From an uncultured Bacteroidota bacterium (GTDB lineage Bacteria; Bacteroidota; Bacteroidia; Bacteroidales; SZUA-534): a stretch of 64,000 nt of DNA. The stretch covers positions 1-64,000 of the forward strand of contig CAMHPA010000009.1 of assembly GCA_946186925.1 (NCBI GenBank). Reading direction: 5' to 3'. The position numbers were made by a program, and so were the translations under genes. This document shows positions 1-8,391 of the stretch, piece by piece (the stretch's first letter is position 1; each line of letters begins with the position of its first letter). The notes beneath the pieces were generated by a model. It made no database searches and had not been told where the DNA came from. It was given only the letters and a program-made list of their open reading frames with translations.

Positions 1-455
1 CCCTAAAAGAAGAGAAAGATTATAGTTCCCCTAGACATAAAAAGAAGAGACCTTACAACAAGCTTTTCAAAGAACTATAACCTTACCGTGACAAAAGTAC
101 AACCATTTTCTGAATTACCAAATAAAAAATGCATTTTGTTTTGATTTTTTTTGGAATAATTACATGAGCTTTGGTAATCAGTAATTTATGAGGTGCAAAA
201 TATTTAACAACCGATTGCGATTCAGCAAATGATAGCTTAACTAACATCTGAAATACCATCGGCGAATGCATATTTTTATGTTTTTTGACACAAAAAAAGC
301 TTTATATCTACTGTGGTCAAACTATTGTTAGCAATGAAACAGTGACAAAAAAGGCTACGGCGAAAGGGTGCCCATGGTATTAAAAAATATTTTTTGTCAC
401 CGTTATATTTAGAGTGCCACATATTTTGATTATATTTGAATAAATATTGGATATT
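1..455. other. Gene-free left edge with a long inverted repeat
   Basis: No convincing gene is seen; the short minus-strand open frame near 83-271 is AT-rich and has no recognisable features. The stretch holds a 9-bp inverted repeat (TTATAGTTC at 20-28, GAACTATAA at 72-80). It also holds a larger hairpin with 14-base arms and one mismatch (339-352 and 390-403; core arms GTGACAAAAAA / TTTTTTGTCAC, 37-base loop). A TAnnTTTG box lies at 431-438, just ahead of the first gene. The region probably carries the control sequences of the downstream operon. Confidence 0.5.
431..438 (+). promoter_or_regulatory. Putative -7 box (TATATTTG) of the secreted-protein operon
   Basis: The sequence is an exact match to the Bacteroidota -7 consensus TAnnTTTG, 17 bases before the ATG at 456. 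No good -33 TTTG is seen at the usual spacing, and the implied leader would be only about ten bases, so the real start site may lie elsewhere. Confidence 0.35.
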
Positions 456-2180
456 ATGAATAGGGGGGGATTCTTTATCGCATTATTTGCCGTCGCAACG
501 CAGGCGGTACAAGTCAGGGCCCAGGCGGTTTCCGCAACAAGCCAAATGACAGAGTATAACCGCAACTCACTTACCATAATGATGGTTGAGGGTGGCAAGT
601 ACAACACAGAACTGAAGGCGGCCATGGGGCATGTGAAGGTTCCCGAAAAATTCGACAATAATATGCTTGCCGAGAGGTTTCTGCCGTCATCACATAATAC
701 TGCCGAGGTGCGCCAGCGGCTTGAGGCGATGAAAATTCCTAACGGTATCTTGTCGAAGTGGTTCTCACGCTCCGATGATGGCAAGTTTAACATGTCGGTT
801 ATCCACAACCGAGGCTTGTACAACGCCACCGACGCCGATGTGGTTGCGGCTTCGGCATCAAAACGAGGTCTGTCGAAACTGCAGGATGCCGGCGAAAAAC
901 TCATCAGCCATTCTTATGTGATGGTTCTCACATTCGGCACCATCAAAACAATGGATCAAATATATGACGAGCAGGATGCTGCCGCCCGCAAGAGGGCCAA
1001 GTCCGCCGGCAAGGAGTTCACACCTGTGCCACGAACCCGCAATGGCTACAAGGGCGAGGTGGCGGGCTTCCTTTTCCGCCTGTCGGATGTGGCAGACGCC
1101 ATGGATAACTTCTACTCAAATATGTGGATATTTGATGATGACTCGCCGGAAATCATGGCGGCCAAACGCCAGATGTTTGACACCACAACCTTCAAACTAA
1201 CATATGTGACATCGGTTGTGACAACGTGCGAGGGCACTCAGTTGAATGCGGGTGCGCAAAAAAGCAAAGCCGAGCTATTTGATGTTCTGATGACAGGCTC
1301 GGTTGCCAATCTTGTTAATGAATTCGAGAATAAGGTGGACGAATGGAAGGTGCGAACAGCTTTGTACAGTGTTTTCCCGCTTCGCGCAAAAATTGGCACC
1401 AAAGAAGATCTGACAGTTGAGGACCGCTATTTTGTTTATGAGTTCCGCATGAATAAAAAGAATGAGGTGTACGCTTCACGCCGCGGCGTGGTGCGTGCAA
1501 AGAAAGTTGTGAACAACAGCTACGTGGCGCAAGGCAGCGGCAGCGAGAATCTGAATCAGACAACTTCGAAATTTTATCAGGTTGCTGGTCATAAACTGGA
1601 GCCGGGTATGTTTATGGAGCAGAACAACGATATGGGCCTTGGCGTTACTATCGGTGGTGCCGGCGGCTCGCTTGGTGGCGCTTATATCAACATCGAAGGT
1701 CTTGTCGGACAATATGTCGGCATCACGCAACTCAAATTCTTCATGGGCGGTCACCTCGGTTTTAACTCATACAATATCAGCGCGGTGGGCGGCGATGGCG
1801 ACGACAAGTCGTTTATGTTCTACGGAGGCGAGCTTGGCATTTCGAAAGGCTTTTTCATTATGCGCAATGTGTCGGTTTCAGGCCAGGCCGGATTTGCAAT
1901 GGAGTGGGGCGATGCTATAAAGTCGGAGGTTAAGAAGGAGTATTTCAACAACTGCCTTGTGCAGGGGTTGTTCGGATTTGCCGGTGCCCAGCTAGCCATC
2001 AACATCAAATACAATATGCAGCTTGTTGGCGGAATAAATTATTACGCTGAGGTTGGCAATGCGTCGCTTACAAAGGAAACTGACAGCAGCGACTCGAAGG
2101 ATTTGGGCGTTATGTACTCTGATTTGTTTGATGGCCGCGCCGGCGCAAATATTAATATGGGTGTACGCATCCAATTCTAA
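456..2180 (+). CDS. Secreted protein with C-terminal outer-membrane-barrel-like region, unknown function
   Basis: I do not recognise this 574-residue protein. The open frame extends to a TTG at 447, but the ATG at 456 is preferred because it begins directly with a signal peptide (residues 1 to about 24, cut near VRA-QA). The middle is mixed helical and charged. From about residue 395 the chain is glycine-rich with alternating hydrophobic strands and ends in a terminal phenylalanine (VRIQF), which is typical of an outer-membrane beta barrel. It is the first gene of four in a row on the same strand, all encoding exported proteins with gaps of 35-55 bases, so an operon is likely. Inference: an outer-membrane component of a cell-envelope complex formed with its neighbours. 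A barrel prediction would test this. Confidence 0.6.
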   Translation: MNRGGFFIALFAVATQAVQVRAQAVSATSQMTEYNRNSLTIMMVEGGKYNTELKAAMGHVKVPEKFDNNMLAERFLPSSHNTAEVRQRLEAMKIPNGILSKWFSRSDDGKFNMSVIHNRGLYNATDADVVAASASKRGLSKLQDAGEKLISHSYVMVLTFGTIKTMDQIYDEQDAAARKRAKSAGKEFTPVPRTRNGYKGEVAGFLFRLSDVADAMDNFYSNMWIFDDDSPEIMAAKRQMFDTTTFKLTYVTSVVTTCEGTQLNAGAQKSKAELFDVLMTGSVANLVNEFENKVDEWKVRTALYSVFPLRAKIGTKEDLTVEDRYFVYEFRMNKKNEVYASRRGVVRAKKVVNNSYVAQGSGSENLNQTTSKFYQVAGHKLEPGMFMEQNNDMGLGVTIGGAGGSLGGAYINIEGLVGQYVGITQLKFFMGGHLGFNSYNISAVGGDGDDKSFMFYGGELGISKGFFIMRNVSVSGQAGFAMEWGDAIKSEVKKEYFNNCLVQGLFGFAGAQLAINIKYNMQLVGGINYYAEVGNASLTKETDSSDSKDLGVMYSDLFDGRAGANINMGVRIQF

Positions 2181-2232
2181 AGTCAAAGCGTCTATTTGTA
2201 AAATAAAAAATGAATAACTTAATTTTATAACT

Positions 2233-2763
2233 ATGAAAAGATTGATTAAAGCATTGGCATTGAGTGCGATGTCGATGATGCTCGTCTGTGTGACGGTGAA
2301 CGCGCAATCACGCAACAAAGTGAGAAAACTTGAGTACAACAGTCAGTATAACTACGAGGTTGCGACACTGGCCGTCGGCGTTGACGGTACAAAACTTGTT
2401 AAGGTGTGGGGCTACGGCAAGACAGCCGAGGATGCTGTCCGTCATGCAAAGGAGTTGGGTGTGGCCTGCGCCATTTTCCGTGGGTTCCCGGCCGGAAGTA
2501 ACGGATCGGCGGCACCAACGCCGGCTATTGTTACTGATGCAAATGCCGCCACCACCCATGAGGCTTATTTCGTGAAATTCTTTGAGCCGGGCGGCAAGTA
2601 TCTGCAATACGTCAATCTCAGCACTGATGGTGTGACTACCGACCGTGTGAAGGTAAATAAGAAGACTTACAAAGTGGGCGTTGAGTTGTCAATCGCCTAC
2701 GATGAATTGCGGAAGGAGATGGAGCGCGAAGGTATTGCGCGAAAACTGAACAGCGGTTTTTAG
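2233..2763 (+). CDS. Small secreted protein of unknown function, conserved with its neighbours
   Basis: The gene encodes a 176-residue protein with a clear signal peptide (residues 1-25, ending NAQS). The mature part opens with a short basic stretch and then a compact domain containing VWGYGKTAEDAV and a cysteine (ACAIFRGFPAG), ending RKLNSGF. I recall very similar proteins in other Bacteroidales next to the same partners as here, which suggests a fixed gene set, but no function is known to me. The domain loosely resembles LPP20/CsgG-accessory lipoprotein folds, but it has no lipobox. The ATG at 2233 starts directly on the signal peptide. Second gene of the four-gene operon. Confidence 0.6.
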   Translation: MKRLIKALALSAMSMMLVCVTVNAQSRNKVRKLEYNSQYNYEVATLAVGVDGTKLVKVWGYGKTAEDAVRHAKELGVACAIFRGFPAGSNGSAAPTPAIVTDANAATTHEAYFVKFFEPGGKYLQYVNLSTDGVTTDRVKVNKKTYKVGVELSIAYDELRKEMEREGIARKLNSGF

Positions 2764-2787
2764 TTTGAAACTTAAATGATTACGTAT

Positions 2788-3753
2788 ATGAGAAAGATGC
2801 TAATGTTTTCGGTAGCGCTGATGCTTGTTGCAAGTGCGTTTGGCCAGGCCAAAAAACCGACAATTATGGTTGTCCCGAGCGACCGCTATTGTATAACAAA
2901 GGGATATTCAACCAAGATTAATAACCAAGGTACAGAAACCGAGTTGCCCGACTATAAAAAGGCGCTCCAAAACGATGCTGAGTTGCGTATGGCTATTTCG
3001 AAAATGAGCGGCATCATGTCGGACCGCGAGTTCCCGTTGAAAGATTTGGAGCAGGAGTTGCGTAACATCGCCAACGAGTCGGCTGAGAGCGCGATGCTTA
3101 CCGGTTCGGGCGGCAGCAGTGTTACAGAGTCACCTATTGATGTGCTCAAACGCACGGCCAAAGCCGATATTATTATGGATCTTGATTTTTCTGTCGTGAA
3201 ACAGGGTCCGAAAAATAGTATCATGTACACACTCAATGGTTTGGATGCCTATACAAGCAAAAACATTGCCAGCTCAACCGGCGTTGGCAGTCCAAGCACA
3301 TCGGCATCTGTCGAGTTGCTTATTGAAGAGGCGGTGCTGAGTCATATGGATGAGTTCTGCGGTCGTCTTCAGGCTCACTTCGACGATATGTTCAACAACG
3401 GACGCGAGGTGAAAATCATGGTGAAAGTGTTTGATGGCAGTGATGTCAATCTGTCTGATGAGTATGATTATAACGGAGAAACTGATGAACTGAGTATTTT
3501 CATTGAAGACTGGATGGCCGATAACACCGTGAACGGACGTTTCAGCCTGAGTGACGCGACGGAGAATTTCCAGCGTTACGAGCAAGTGCGCATACCTATG
3601 TTTTATGAGCGCAACGGTCGTCAAAGGGCTATGGACACCCGCACGTTTGTCAATAATCTGAAGAAATTTCTCGCTGAGGCTCCGTTCAACCTGGAGTCGA
3701 AAGTTTATATGCGAGGTTTGGGCGAGGCATGGGTGATAATCGGCGAGAAATAG
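2788..3753 (+). CDS. Secreted DUF6175-like protein
   Basis: The predicted product has 321 residues, with a signal peptide (residues 1-20, cut after FG-Q) followed by KKPTIMVVPSD. The frame could begin 12 bases earlier at an ATG at 2776, but the ATG at 2788 gives a normal signal peptide. The protein matches my memory of the Bacteroidota family DUF6175: the opening VPSD motif, SESPIDxLKxTAKADI-type text (here TESPIDVLKRTAKADI, about residue 120), EEAVLSHMDEF, and a C-terminal GLGEAWVIIGEK. DUF6175 proteins have no proven role. The N-terminal half suggests an envelope protein related to CsgG/TolB-like assembly factors, but this is inference. Third gene of the operon. Confidence 0.65.
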   Translation: MRKMLMFSVALMLVASAFGQAKKPTIMVVPSDRYCITKGYSTKINNQGTETELPDYKKALQNDAELRMAISKMSGIMSDREFPLKDLEQELRNIANESAESAMLTGSGGSSVTESPIDVLKRTAKADIIMDLDFSVVKQGPKNSIMYTLNGLDAYTSKNIASSTGVGSPSTSASVELLIEEAVLSHMDEFCGRLQAHFDDMFNNGREVKIMVKVFDGSDVNLSDEYDYNGETDELSIFIEDWMADNTVNGRFSLSDATENFQRYEQVRIPMFYERNGRQRAMDTRTFVNNLKKFLAEAPFNLESKVYMRGLGEAWVIIGEK

Positions 3754-3788
3754 CTCAAGCTTGAATGTATAACCGAAAAAATGGAATT

Positions 3789-4841
3789 ATGAAAAGATTA
3801 TTGCTAATAATAACTATTGGAGTGGCATTTACGTTTGCCAGCCGAGCACAGAACAACATGGGCAAAGCTGACGATTTTGCCCGCATTGCCCTTGCACCTG
3901 TGGTTGACGACAACACCATGCCGGCCAATGCCAAAACAATGCTGGAGAGCAAGATCCGCAAAATATGCACGCTGAATGGTTTGGCAGGCGAAGGTAGCAA
4001 CCCGATGTTCTCAATTCGTGCAACAGTCGATGTCCTAAGCAAAGAATTGACGGCAACTGCACCTCCGATGCATGCACTCAACTTGACTGTCAATATGTTT
4101 ATTGTAGACAACGCCACAGGCAATGTATATAGCCAGACTTCGGTTGATGTGAAAGGTGCCGGACAGAATGAAAGCAAGGCTTATGCGCAAGCAATGAAAA
4201 ATCTTGATCCGAAACGCGGACAGTTCAAGGCGTTTGTTGAGCAAGGCAAGAACAGAATTATCGAGTTCTATAACTCACAGTGCGACATGGTAATATCACG
4301 CGCCAACGCTTTGATGGCGCAGGGTCGCGACGGCGATGCCTCTGCATTGCTATACTCGGTGCCCGAGGTTTGCAAGGAGTGTTACGACCGCTGCATGGAA
4401 TTGGCTGGTCAGGCAAAAGCGACCAATCAAACGGCAGATGTTGCTGCAATTGGTAGCGATAGCATTGTAAATGATGTTGTAGATAATGGTACGCAATCGG
4501 CTGAGATTGAAGCCGGCATCTTTATCAACTTTAAGGGCTGCAAGCGCTATGGCAACAAGGTCCGTTTGTCATTTACCATCGAAAACCAAAGTCAGAAAGA
4601 CTATGAATTCCAAGTTTATAGAAGCAGTTTGCGTCTTATTGACAACGAAGGGAACAATGTTCAGATGGAGAATGGCAAGCTTGCTGGTAATGAGTTCACA
4701 TGGAAAGGCGAAGCCACAATTATGAACGGAACGCCAGCTACGTTTGAGTGCGAGTGCAATGCTGTGGACCAAGTGAAAATGTTTGAGATTGAAAAAGATG
4801 GAAAAATCTATCGTATGCGGCTGAATGTCGATTGCCAATAG
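3789..4841 (+). CDS. Secreted CsgG/LpoB-like protein with C-terminal Ig-like domain, unknown function
   Basis: The predicted product has 350 residues. A longer frame begins at 3765, but the ATG at 3789 opens straight into a signal peptide (MKRLLLIITIGV, cut near SRAQ). Residues about 25-200 look like a CsgG/LpoB-type alpha/beta domain: a predicted strand RIALAPVVD, a later FIVDNATGNVYSQT, and a helical stretch rich in paired cysteines (EVCKECYDRC). The last 105 residues form a beta-rich domain (FKGCKRYGNKVRLSFTIEN) like DUF4352-type Ig folds. Last gene of the four-gene operon and followed by a strong terminator. The combination suggests an envelope assembly or sensing role, but I cannot name it. 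Confidence 0.6.
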   Translation: MKRLLLIITIGVAFTFASRAQNNMGKADDFARIALAPVVDDNTMPANAKTMLESKIRKICTLNGLAGEGSNPMFSIRATVDVLSKELTATAPPMHALNLTVNMFIVDNATGNVYSQTSVDVKGAGQNESKAYAQAMKNLDPKRGQFKAFVEQGKNRIIEFYNSQCDMVISRANALMAQGRDGDASALLYSVPEVCKECYDRCMELAGQAKATNQTADVAAIGSDSIVNDVVDNGTQSAEIEAGIFINFKGCKRYGNKVRLSFTIENQSQKDYEFQVYRSSLRLIDNEGNNVQMENGKLAGNEFTWKGEATIMNGTPATFECECNAVDQVKMFEIEKDGKIYRMRLNVDCQ

Positions 4842-4864
4842 GCGCAGACGGCAACAAAACGGTC

Positions 4865-4899
4865 AAAAGCCATCTTGCTTAGTGTAGGGTGGCTTTTTT
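4865..4899 (+). terminator. Rho-independent terminator of the secreted-protein operon
   Basis: Arms AAAAGCCATC (4865-4874) and GGTGGCTTTT (4888-4897) pair over ten bases with one G.U, followed by a T run. It lies 24 bases after the last stop codon of the operon and faces the convergent HAD gene. Confidence 0.8.
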
Positions 4900-4944
4900 G
4901 TATTACTTCTAACTCAAAAGAAAGTGTAAAGAGTTAGTTCCTAC

Positions 4945-5649
4945 TCAGCATCCAAGTAGACTGGCAAGCTCAGCAAACCGGTTTAGTTGGAACATCCGGC
5001 GGTGTTCAAAATCGTCAATCACTTCGTGTTGCCACATCACTTCGTATGGAAGGTGCACCGCCCAGGCGCCAATGTTCAGAGCGGGCAGCACGTCTGATTT
5101 GAGTGAGTTGCCAACCATCAGCAGTTCTTCGGGTTTGATGCCCAGCGTTTCGCAAAGGTCGGTGTATTGCTGTTCCTGCTTGTCGCTCACAATCACCACG
5201 TTGTCAAAGTAGGGCAGAAGCCCCGACCGCTGAAGCTTGTGCTCTTGTGTGAGCAGTTCGCCTTTGGTGAAGAGAGCCAGTTTGTAGCGTTTTGAATTTT
5301 TGAGTTGCCTGAGAGTATCTTCAACGCCTTCAAATGGCGTGGCTTTCAGGTGCAGCAGCGAGCGTCCGAGTTCCATTATTCGGGCAATCCGGCAGGCGTC
5401 AATCTTGCCGTTGCTCACTTTTATCGCATTCTCGACCAGCGACAGGGTGTAGGCCATGGCGCCGTAGCCGTAGTCTTCCATGTTGGCCATCTCGGTGGCG
5501 AACAAACTTTTTGAAATGGCTTGCTCATCGCCGTATTCTGCCAGCAATGCACACATATCTTTCTCAACTTCAAGAAAATACGTTTCGTTATCCCAAAGGG
5601 TGTCGTCGGCGTCGAAAGCTATGGCTTTAATGGCTTTCAGATTGGTCAT
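4945..5649 (-). CDS. HAD-superfamily hydrolase (YjjG-like phosphatase)
   Basis: This 234-residue protein is a haloacid-dehalogenase-type phosphohydrolase, probably acting on small phosphate esters or nucleotides in the cytoplasm. Motif I is clear (FDADDTLWDNE; nucleophile D13, second aspartate D15). Motif II is LFTKGELL, and the metal-binding motif IV is in MVGNSLKSDVLPA (about residues 176-188). The helical region between motifs I and II is a C1-type cap. Length and layout fit the YjjG/phosphoglycolate-phosphatase-like subgroup, but the substrate cannot be read from sequence. It is monocistronic: the 3' end faces the terminator of the upstream operon, and the next gene on the same strand begins about 70 bases upstream of it. 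Confidence 0.8.
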   Translation of the reverse strand: MTNLKAIKAIAFDADDTLWDNETYFLEVEKDMCALLAEYGDEQAISKSLFATEMANMEDYGYGAMAYTLSLVENAIKVSNGKIDACRIARIMELGRSLLHLKATPFEGVEDTLRQLKNSKRYKLALFTKGELLTQEHKLQRSGLLPYFDNVVIVSDKQEQQYTDLCETLGIKPEELLMVGNSLKSDVLPALNIGAWAVHLPYEVMWQHEVIDDFEHRRMFQLNRFAELASLLGC

Positions 5650-5716
5650 GGTTTTTACACAACTTGCGTTTATCGGATATGGCGCCGTTTCAGACGCTCA
5701 CGTTCTTTCGTTTGCT

Positions 5717-8047
5717 CTATGCCTTATTGTCATCCTGACGCGCATTCGCAGACAAGAAAGAGTTGGTTACATCTGATGTCAGACCGAATGTACCTATGAC
5801 ATTTCCATAACTGTCGAACAAAGGATATTTCGATATCGAAGTGTATATTGTTCTGCCAAAGCGGTGTTCTTTCTGAATTTGGTTCAGTATAGGTTTTTTG
5901 GTTTTAATGATGCGTTGCTCATCATCAAAGTAGCTTTGAGCTTCACTTTGCGAGCAGAAGTCGAAGTCGCTCTTGCCAATCACATCGTCGTATGAGTTCA
6001 CTTCAACCAGTTTCAGGAATGATTCAGAAACGCGTATGAATTTGCCTTCCAGATCTTTAAAGTAGATGTAGTCGTTAATGTTATCCATCAATGAATCCAT
6101 CAGGCCCTTTTCTTTTGAAAGCACCTCCTTCATCTCTTGATTCTCATCCATTTGACGGCGAAGGTCTTCTTGTGTGGCCTGCATCTCTTCCAAATTCTGT
6201 CTCAACTCTTCTTCCTGCGATGAGAGTTCTTCTCTTTGTGTTTGGCTTGCATGCAGCAGTTTTGCGGTTTTTTCGGCCACTTTTACGCTCGATACTGTCG
6301 ATGCAATGCTCTCGCCGAGTTTCTCAACGAATTCAATCTCATAGGGTTTCAGCGCGTTGAACGATGCAATTTCAATCACGCCGAACATCTCTTCGTTGAG
6401 CAGGCATGGCACAATCAGAATGCAGCGCGGATTGGCGGTGCCGAGTCCCGAAGTGATTTTCACATAGTCTTCCGGCACTTCGGTCAGATAGATGGTCTTG
6501 TGCTCGTAAATGCACTGTCCCACAAGGCCTTCGCCCACGCGGATGTCTTTCTTCATATACTTGTCGCGGCCGTAGGCGATGGCTGTTACCATCGAGTAGT
6601 AGATGTCGTCCTCGTTATCGTTGTTTATCACAAATAGAGCGCCCTGGTTCACTTTCAGGTAGTCGATAAGGTTCGACATGATGTTGTAGCCCAGCGATTT
6701 CATGTTGTTCTGATCCTGGCGCATGATCTCGGCGAATTTGGCAATTCCTTCGGTAGTCCAGTTGCGCAAGTCTTCTTCTTCTTTGCGTTTTGCTTCAACT
6801 TTCTGGCTTTCGACAAGGCTGTCGCGCATCTTTATAAGAGCGTCGCCCAGGCGGTCCTTGCTGCCGAGTGTGTGGAAATCGCTGTCGAAATCGCCTTTGC
6901 CTATGCTGAGTGCGAAGGTTTCCGATTTTCGGATGCCGTCAACCACTTGATTCAAAGAGTTCGACATATCTTCCAACTCATCATTGGTCTTGATGTCGAG
7001 AGTTTCGATGTTTTCGGTGTCGCCAACGGCAAGTTTTTCAAGAGCGTTGGTGGTGCTTTTCACTGATTTTGCAAGATTGACGGCGATAATCAGCACTATG
7101 GCTATCATGATTATAAGGCCGATAATCGCCACAACCATTGTTGTTCTGATTACGCCTGCCGATGCCCGTGCCACATTCGAAGTGGGGAAGGTGAGAGCCA
7201 TCGACCAGTTGCAGTCTGGCCCGATGTTGATGGGGGTGAAGTATGTGCACATTGGCACTCCGTTCTGCTCAAATGCGTTGTTCAGATAGTCGCCATGCAC
7301 AATTTGCGCTTTCATGCCGTTGATGGCGGCGGTGTCGGCGTAGCCTAAAGTGAAAGGCTTGTTGATGTCAGTGGAGATGCTTGAATAGATGGTTATGCCA
7401 TTCTCGTTTATCAAGTGCTTGGTGACTTCGTCGTTAAACTGCGGCGCAACTTTCGCAGCCAGAAGGTCAAAATCCTTAATATTGAACGATTTGCAGACAA
7501 ATCCGCAGATGTTACCGTTTTGGTATATTGGTGAGCTGATGTTCATCAGCCATTGTCCGTCGCGCTCGTAGGGTTTGAAGAGAGTTGTGGTTGTGGTGGA
7601 CAATATTTGTCCGAAGTTGCTTTGTATCACACCGTTGTCTTCGCTTACGCTGAAGTTGCCATTGTCGGCTTGCAGAAGCACCCAGTCGTTGTACTGATAG
7701 TTTGTGTCGGCATAAAAAGTCGATGGAAGAATCATCCAGCAAGTCTGGTTTTTAGCGGAATTGAGCAATGTCTCTTTGAAGAATTCGCGTCCGGCGTCGT
7801 CGAGTTCGGTTTGGTTGCCCGACAGCAGGTTGGCCAGCGTGCGGATGCTCGACTGGTGGTCTTTGAGCACAATCTCAGCGTGTGCCGCCGACCTTTCCGA
7901 CAGCAGACGGCTTGTGTGGCCGTTGTCGAATTCCGACTGGTTGGCGAATTTCACGCCAATGAATGCTATGAGAACAATGATATATACTGAAAGTGGAACC
8001 AGCACAAACAGGCTGATTTTTTTTCTGATGCTAAGTTTTATCTTCAT
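5717..8047 (-). CDS. Membrane sensor: Cache-HAMP-GAF-PAS without an output domain
   Basis: A 776-residue membrane sensor. TM1 (about 12-33) is followed by an extracytoplasmic dCache-like domain (about 35-295), TM2 (about 305-327), a HAMP domain and a second HAMP-like segment (about 328-420). Next come a GAF domain (about 445-590, with DIRVGEGLVGQCI), a glutamate-rich coiled coil (about 595-650) and a PAS domain (about 655-765, with NINDYIYFKDLEGKFI). No histidine kinase, GGDEF, EAL, HTH or methyl-accepting signature follows, and the protein ends shortly after the PAS domain. It must act through a partner or as a scaffold. No response regulator or kinase is adjacent. The C-terminus (ARQDDNKA) is intact, with no sign of a frameshift in the bases downstream. 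Confidence 0.75.
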   Translation of the reverse strand: MKIKLSIRKKISLFVLVPLSVYIIVLIAFIGVKFANQSEFDNGHTSRLLSERSAAHAEIVLKDHQSSIRTLANLLSGNQTELDDAGREFFKETLLNSAKNQTCWMILPSTFYADTNYQYNDWVLLQADNGNFSVSEDNGVIQSNFGQILSTTTTTLFKPYERDGQWLMNISSPIYQNGNICGFVCKSFNIKDFDLLAAKVAPQFNDEVTKHLINENGITIYSSISTDINKPFTLGYADTAAINGMKAQIVHGDYLNNAFEQNGVPMCTYFTPINIGPDCNWSMALTFPTSNVARASAGVIRTTMVVAIIGLIIMIAIVLIIAVNLAKSVKSTTNALEKLAVGDTENIETLDIKTNDELEDMSNSLNQVVDGIRKSETFALSIGKGDFDSDFHTLGSKDRLGDALIKMRDSLVESQKVEAKRKEEEDLRNWTTEGIAKFAEIMRQDQNNMKSLGYNIMSNLIDYLKVNQGALFVINNDNEDDIYYSMVTAIAYGRDKYMKKDIRVGEGLVGQCIYEHKTIYLTEVPEDYVKITSGLGTANPRCILIVPCLLNEEMFGVIEIASFNALKPYEIEFVEKLGESIASTVSSVKVAEKTAKLLHASQTQREELSSQEEELRQNLEEMQATQEDLRRQMDENQEMKEVLSKEKGLMDSLMDNINDYIYFKDLEGKFIRVSESFLKLVEVNSYDDVIGKSDFDFCSQSEAQSYFDDEQRIIKTKKPILNQIQKEHRFGRTIYTSISKYPLFDSYGNVIGTFGLTSDVTNSFLSANARQDDNKA

Positions 8048-8391
8048 AAATCGTCTTTTTTATACGAAAATTACAAAACGCATAAAAGTAAAACTACTCT
8101 GCTAAATATCCAAAGCAAATTTTCGAGAAAAATATGGGTGGAGGATTTTATTGTCTCTAACCGATTTTGTCCGATTTAAACCGAATTTTATCTGCAAGAG
8201 GATATTTCGGGTGCCGCTGCGCGGGATATTATTAGAAAATGGTATTTGAAATTTATAAAAAGTTGATTTTGAAAATTTTATAGAATTTTGTTTCCAAATC
8301 TTCTTATAATTTCCGCCCGATAGGGGGCGGCATAAAACATGTAGAGATGCGCCATGGCGCGTCTCTACAAAAACAAATTATCAATTAATTA
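8048..8391. other. Gene-free spacer with dispersed palindrome
   Basis: The 344 bases between the sensor and the LRR gene contain AT-rich sequence with short CCGATTT direct repeats (about 8160-8190) and, at 8341-8368, a palindrome described separately. No gene is seen. Confidence 0.6.
8341..8368. repeat. Dispersed palindrome, copy 1 (GTAGAGA...TCTCTAC family)
   Basis: A near-perfect 28-base palindrome with arms GTAGAGATGCGCCA / TGGCGCGTCTCTAC. A second copy lies at 11363-11390, so the pair brackets the LRR gene. I know this motif as a dispersed intergenic element in several bacterial phyla. This copy lies just downstream of the LRR stop codon, where it could form a strong hairpin in the 3' untranslated RNA. 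Confidence 0.85.

Noticed and set aside
83..271. Short minus-strand frame at the left edge
   Set aside because: AT-rich sequence, no ribosome site or similarity seen, and overlapping repeats; no support for a gene.
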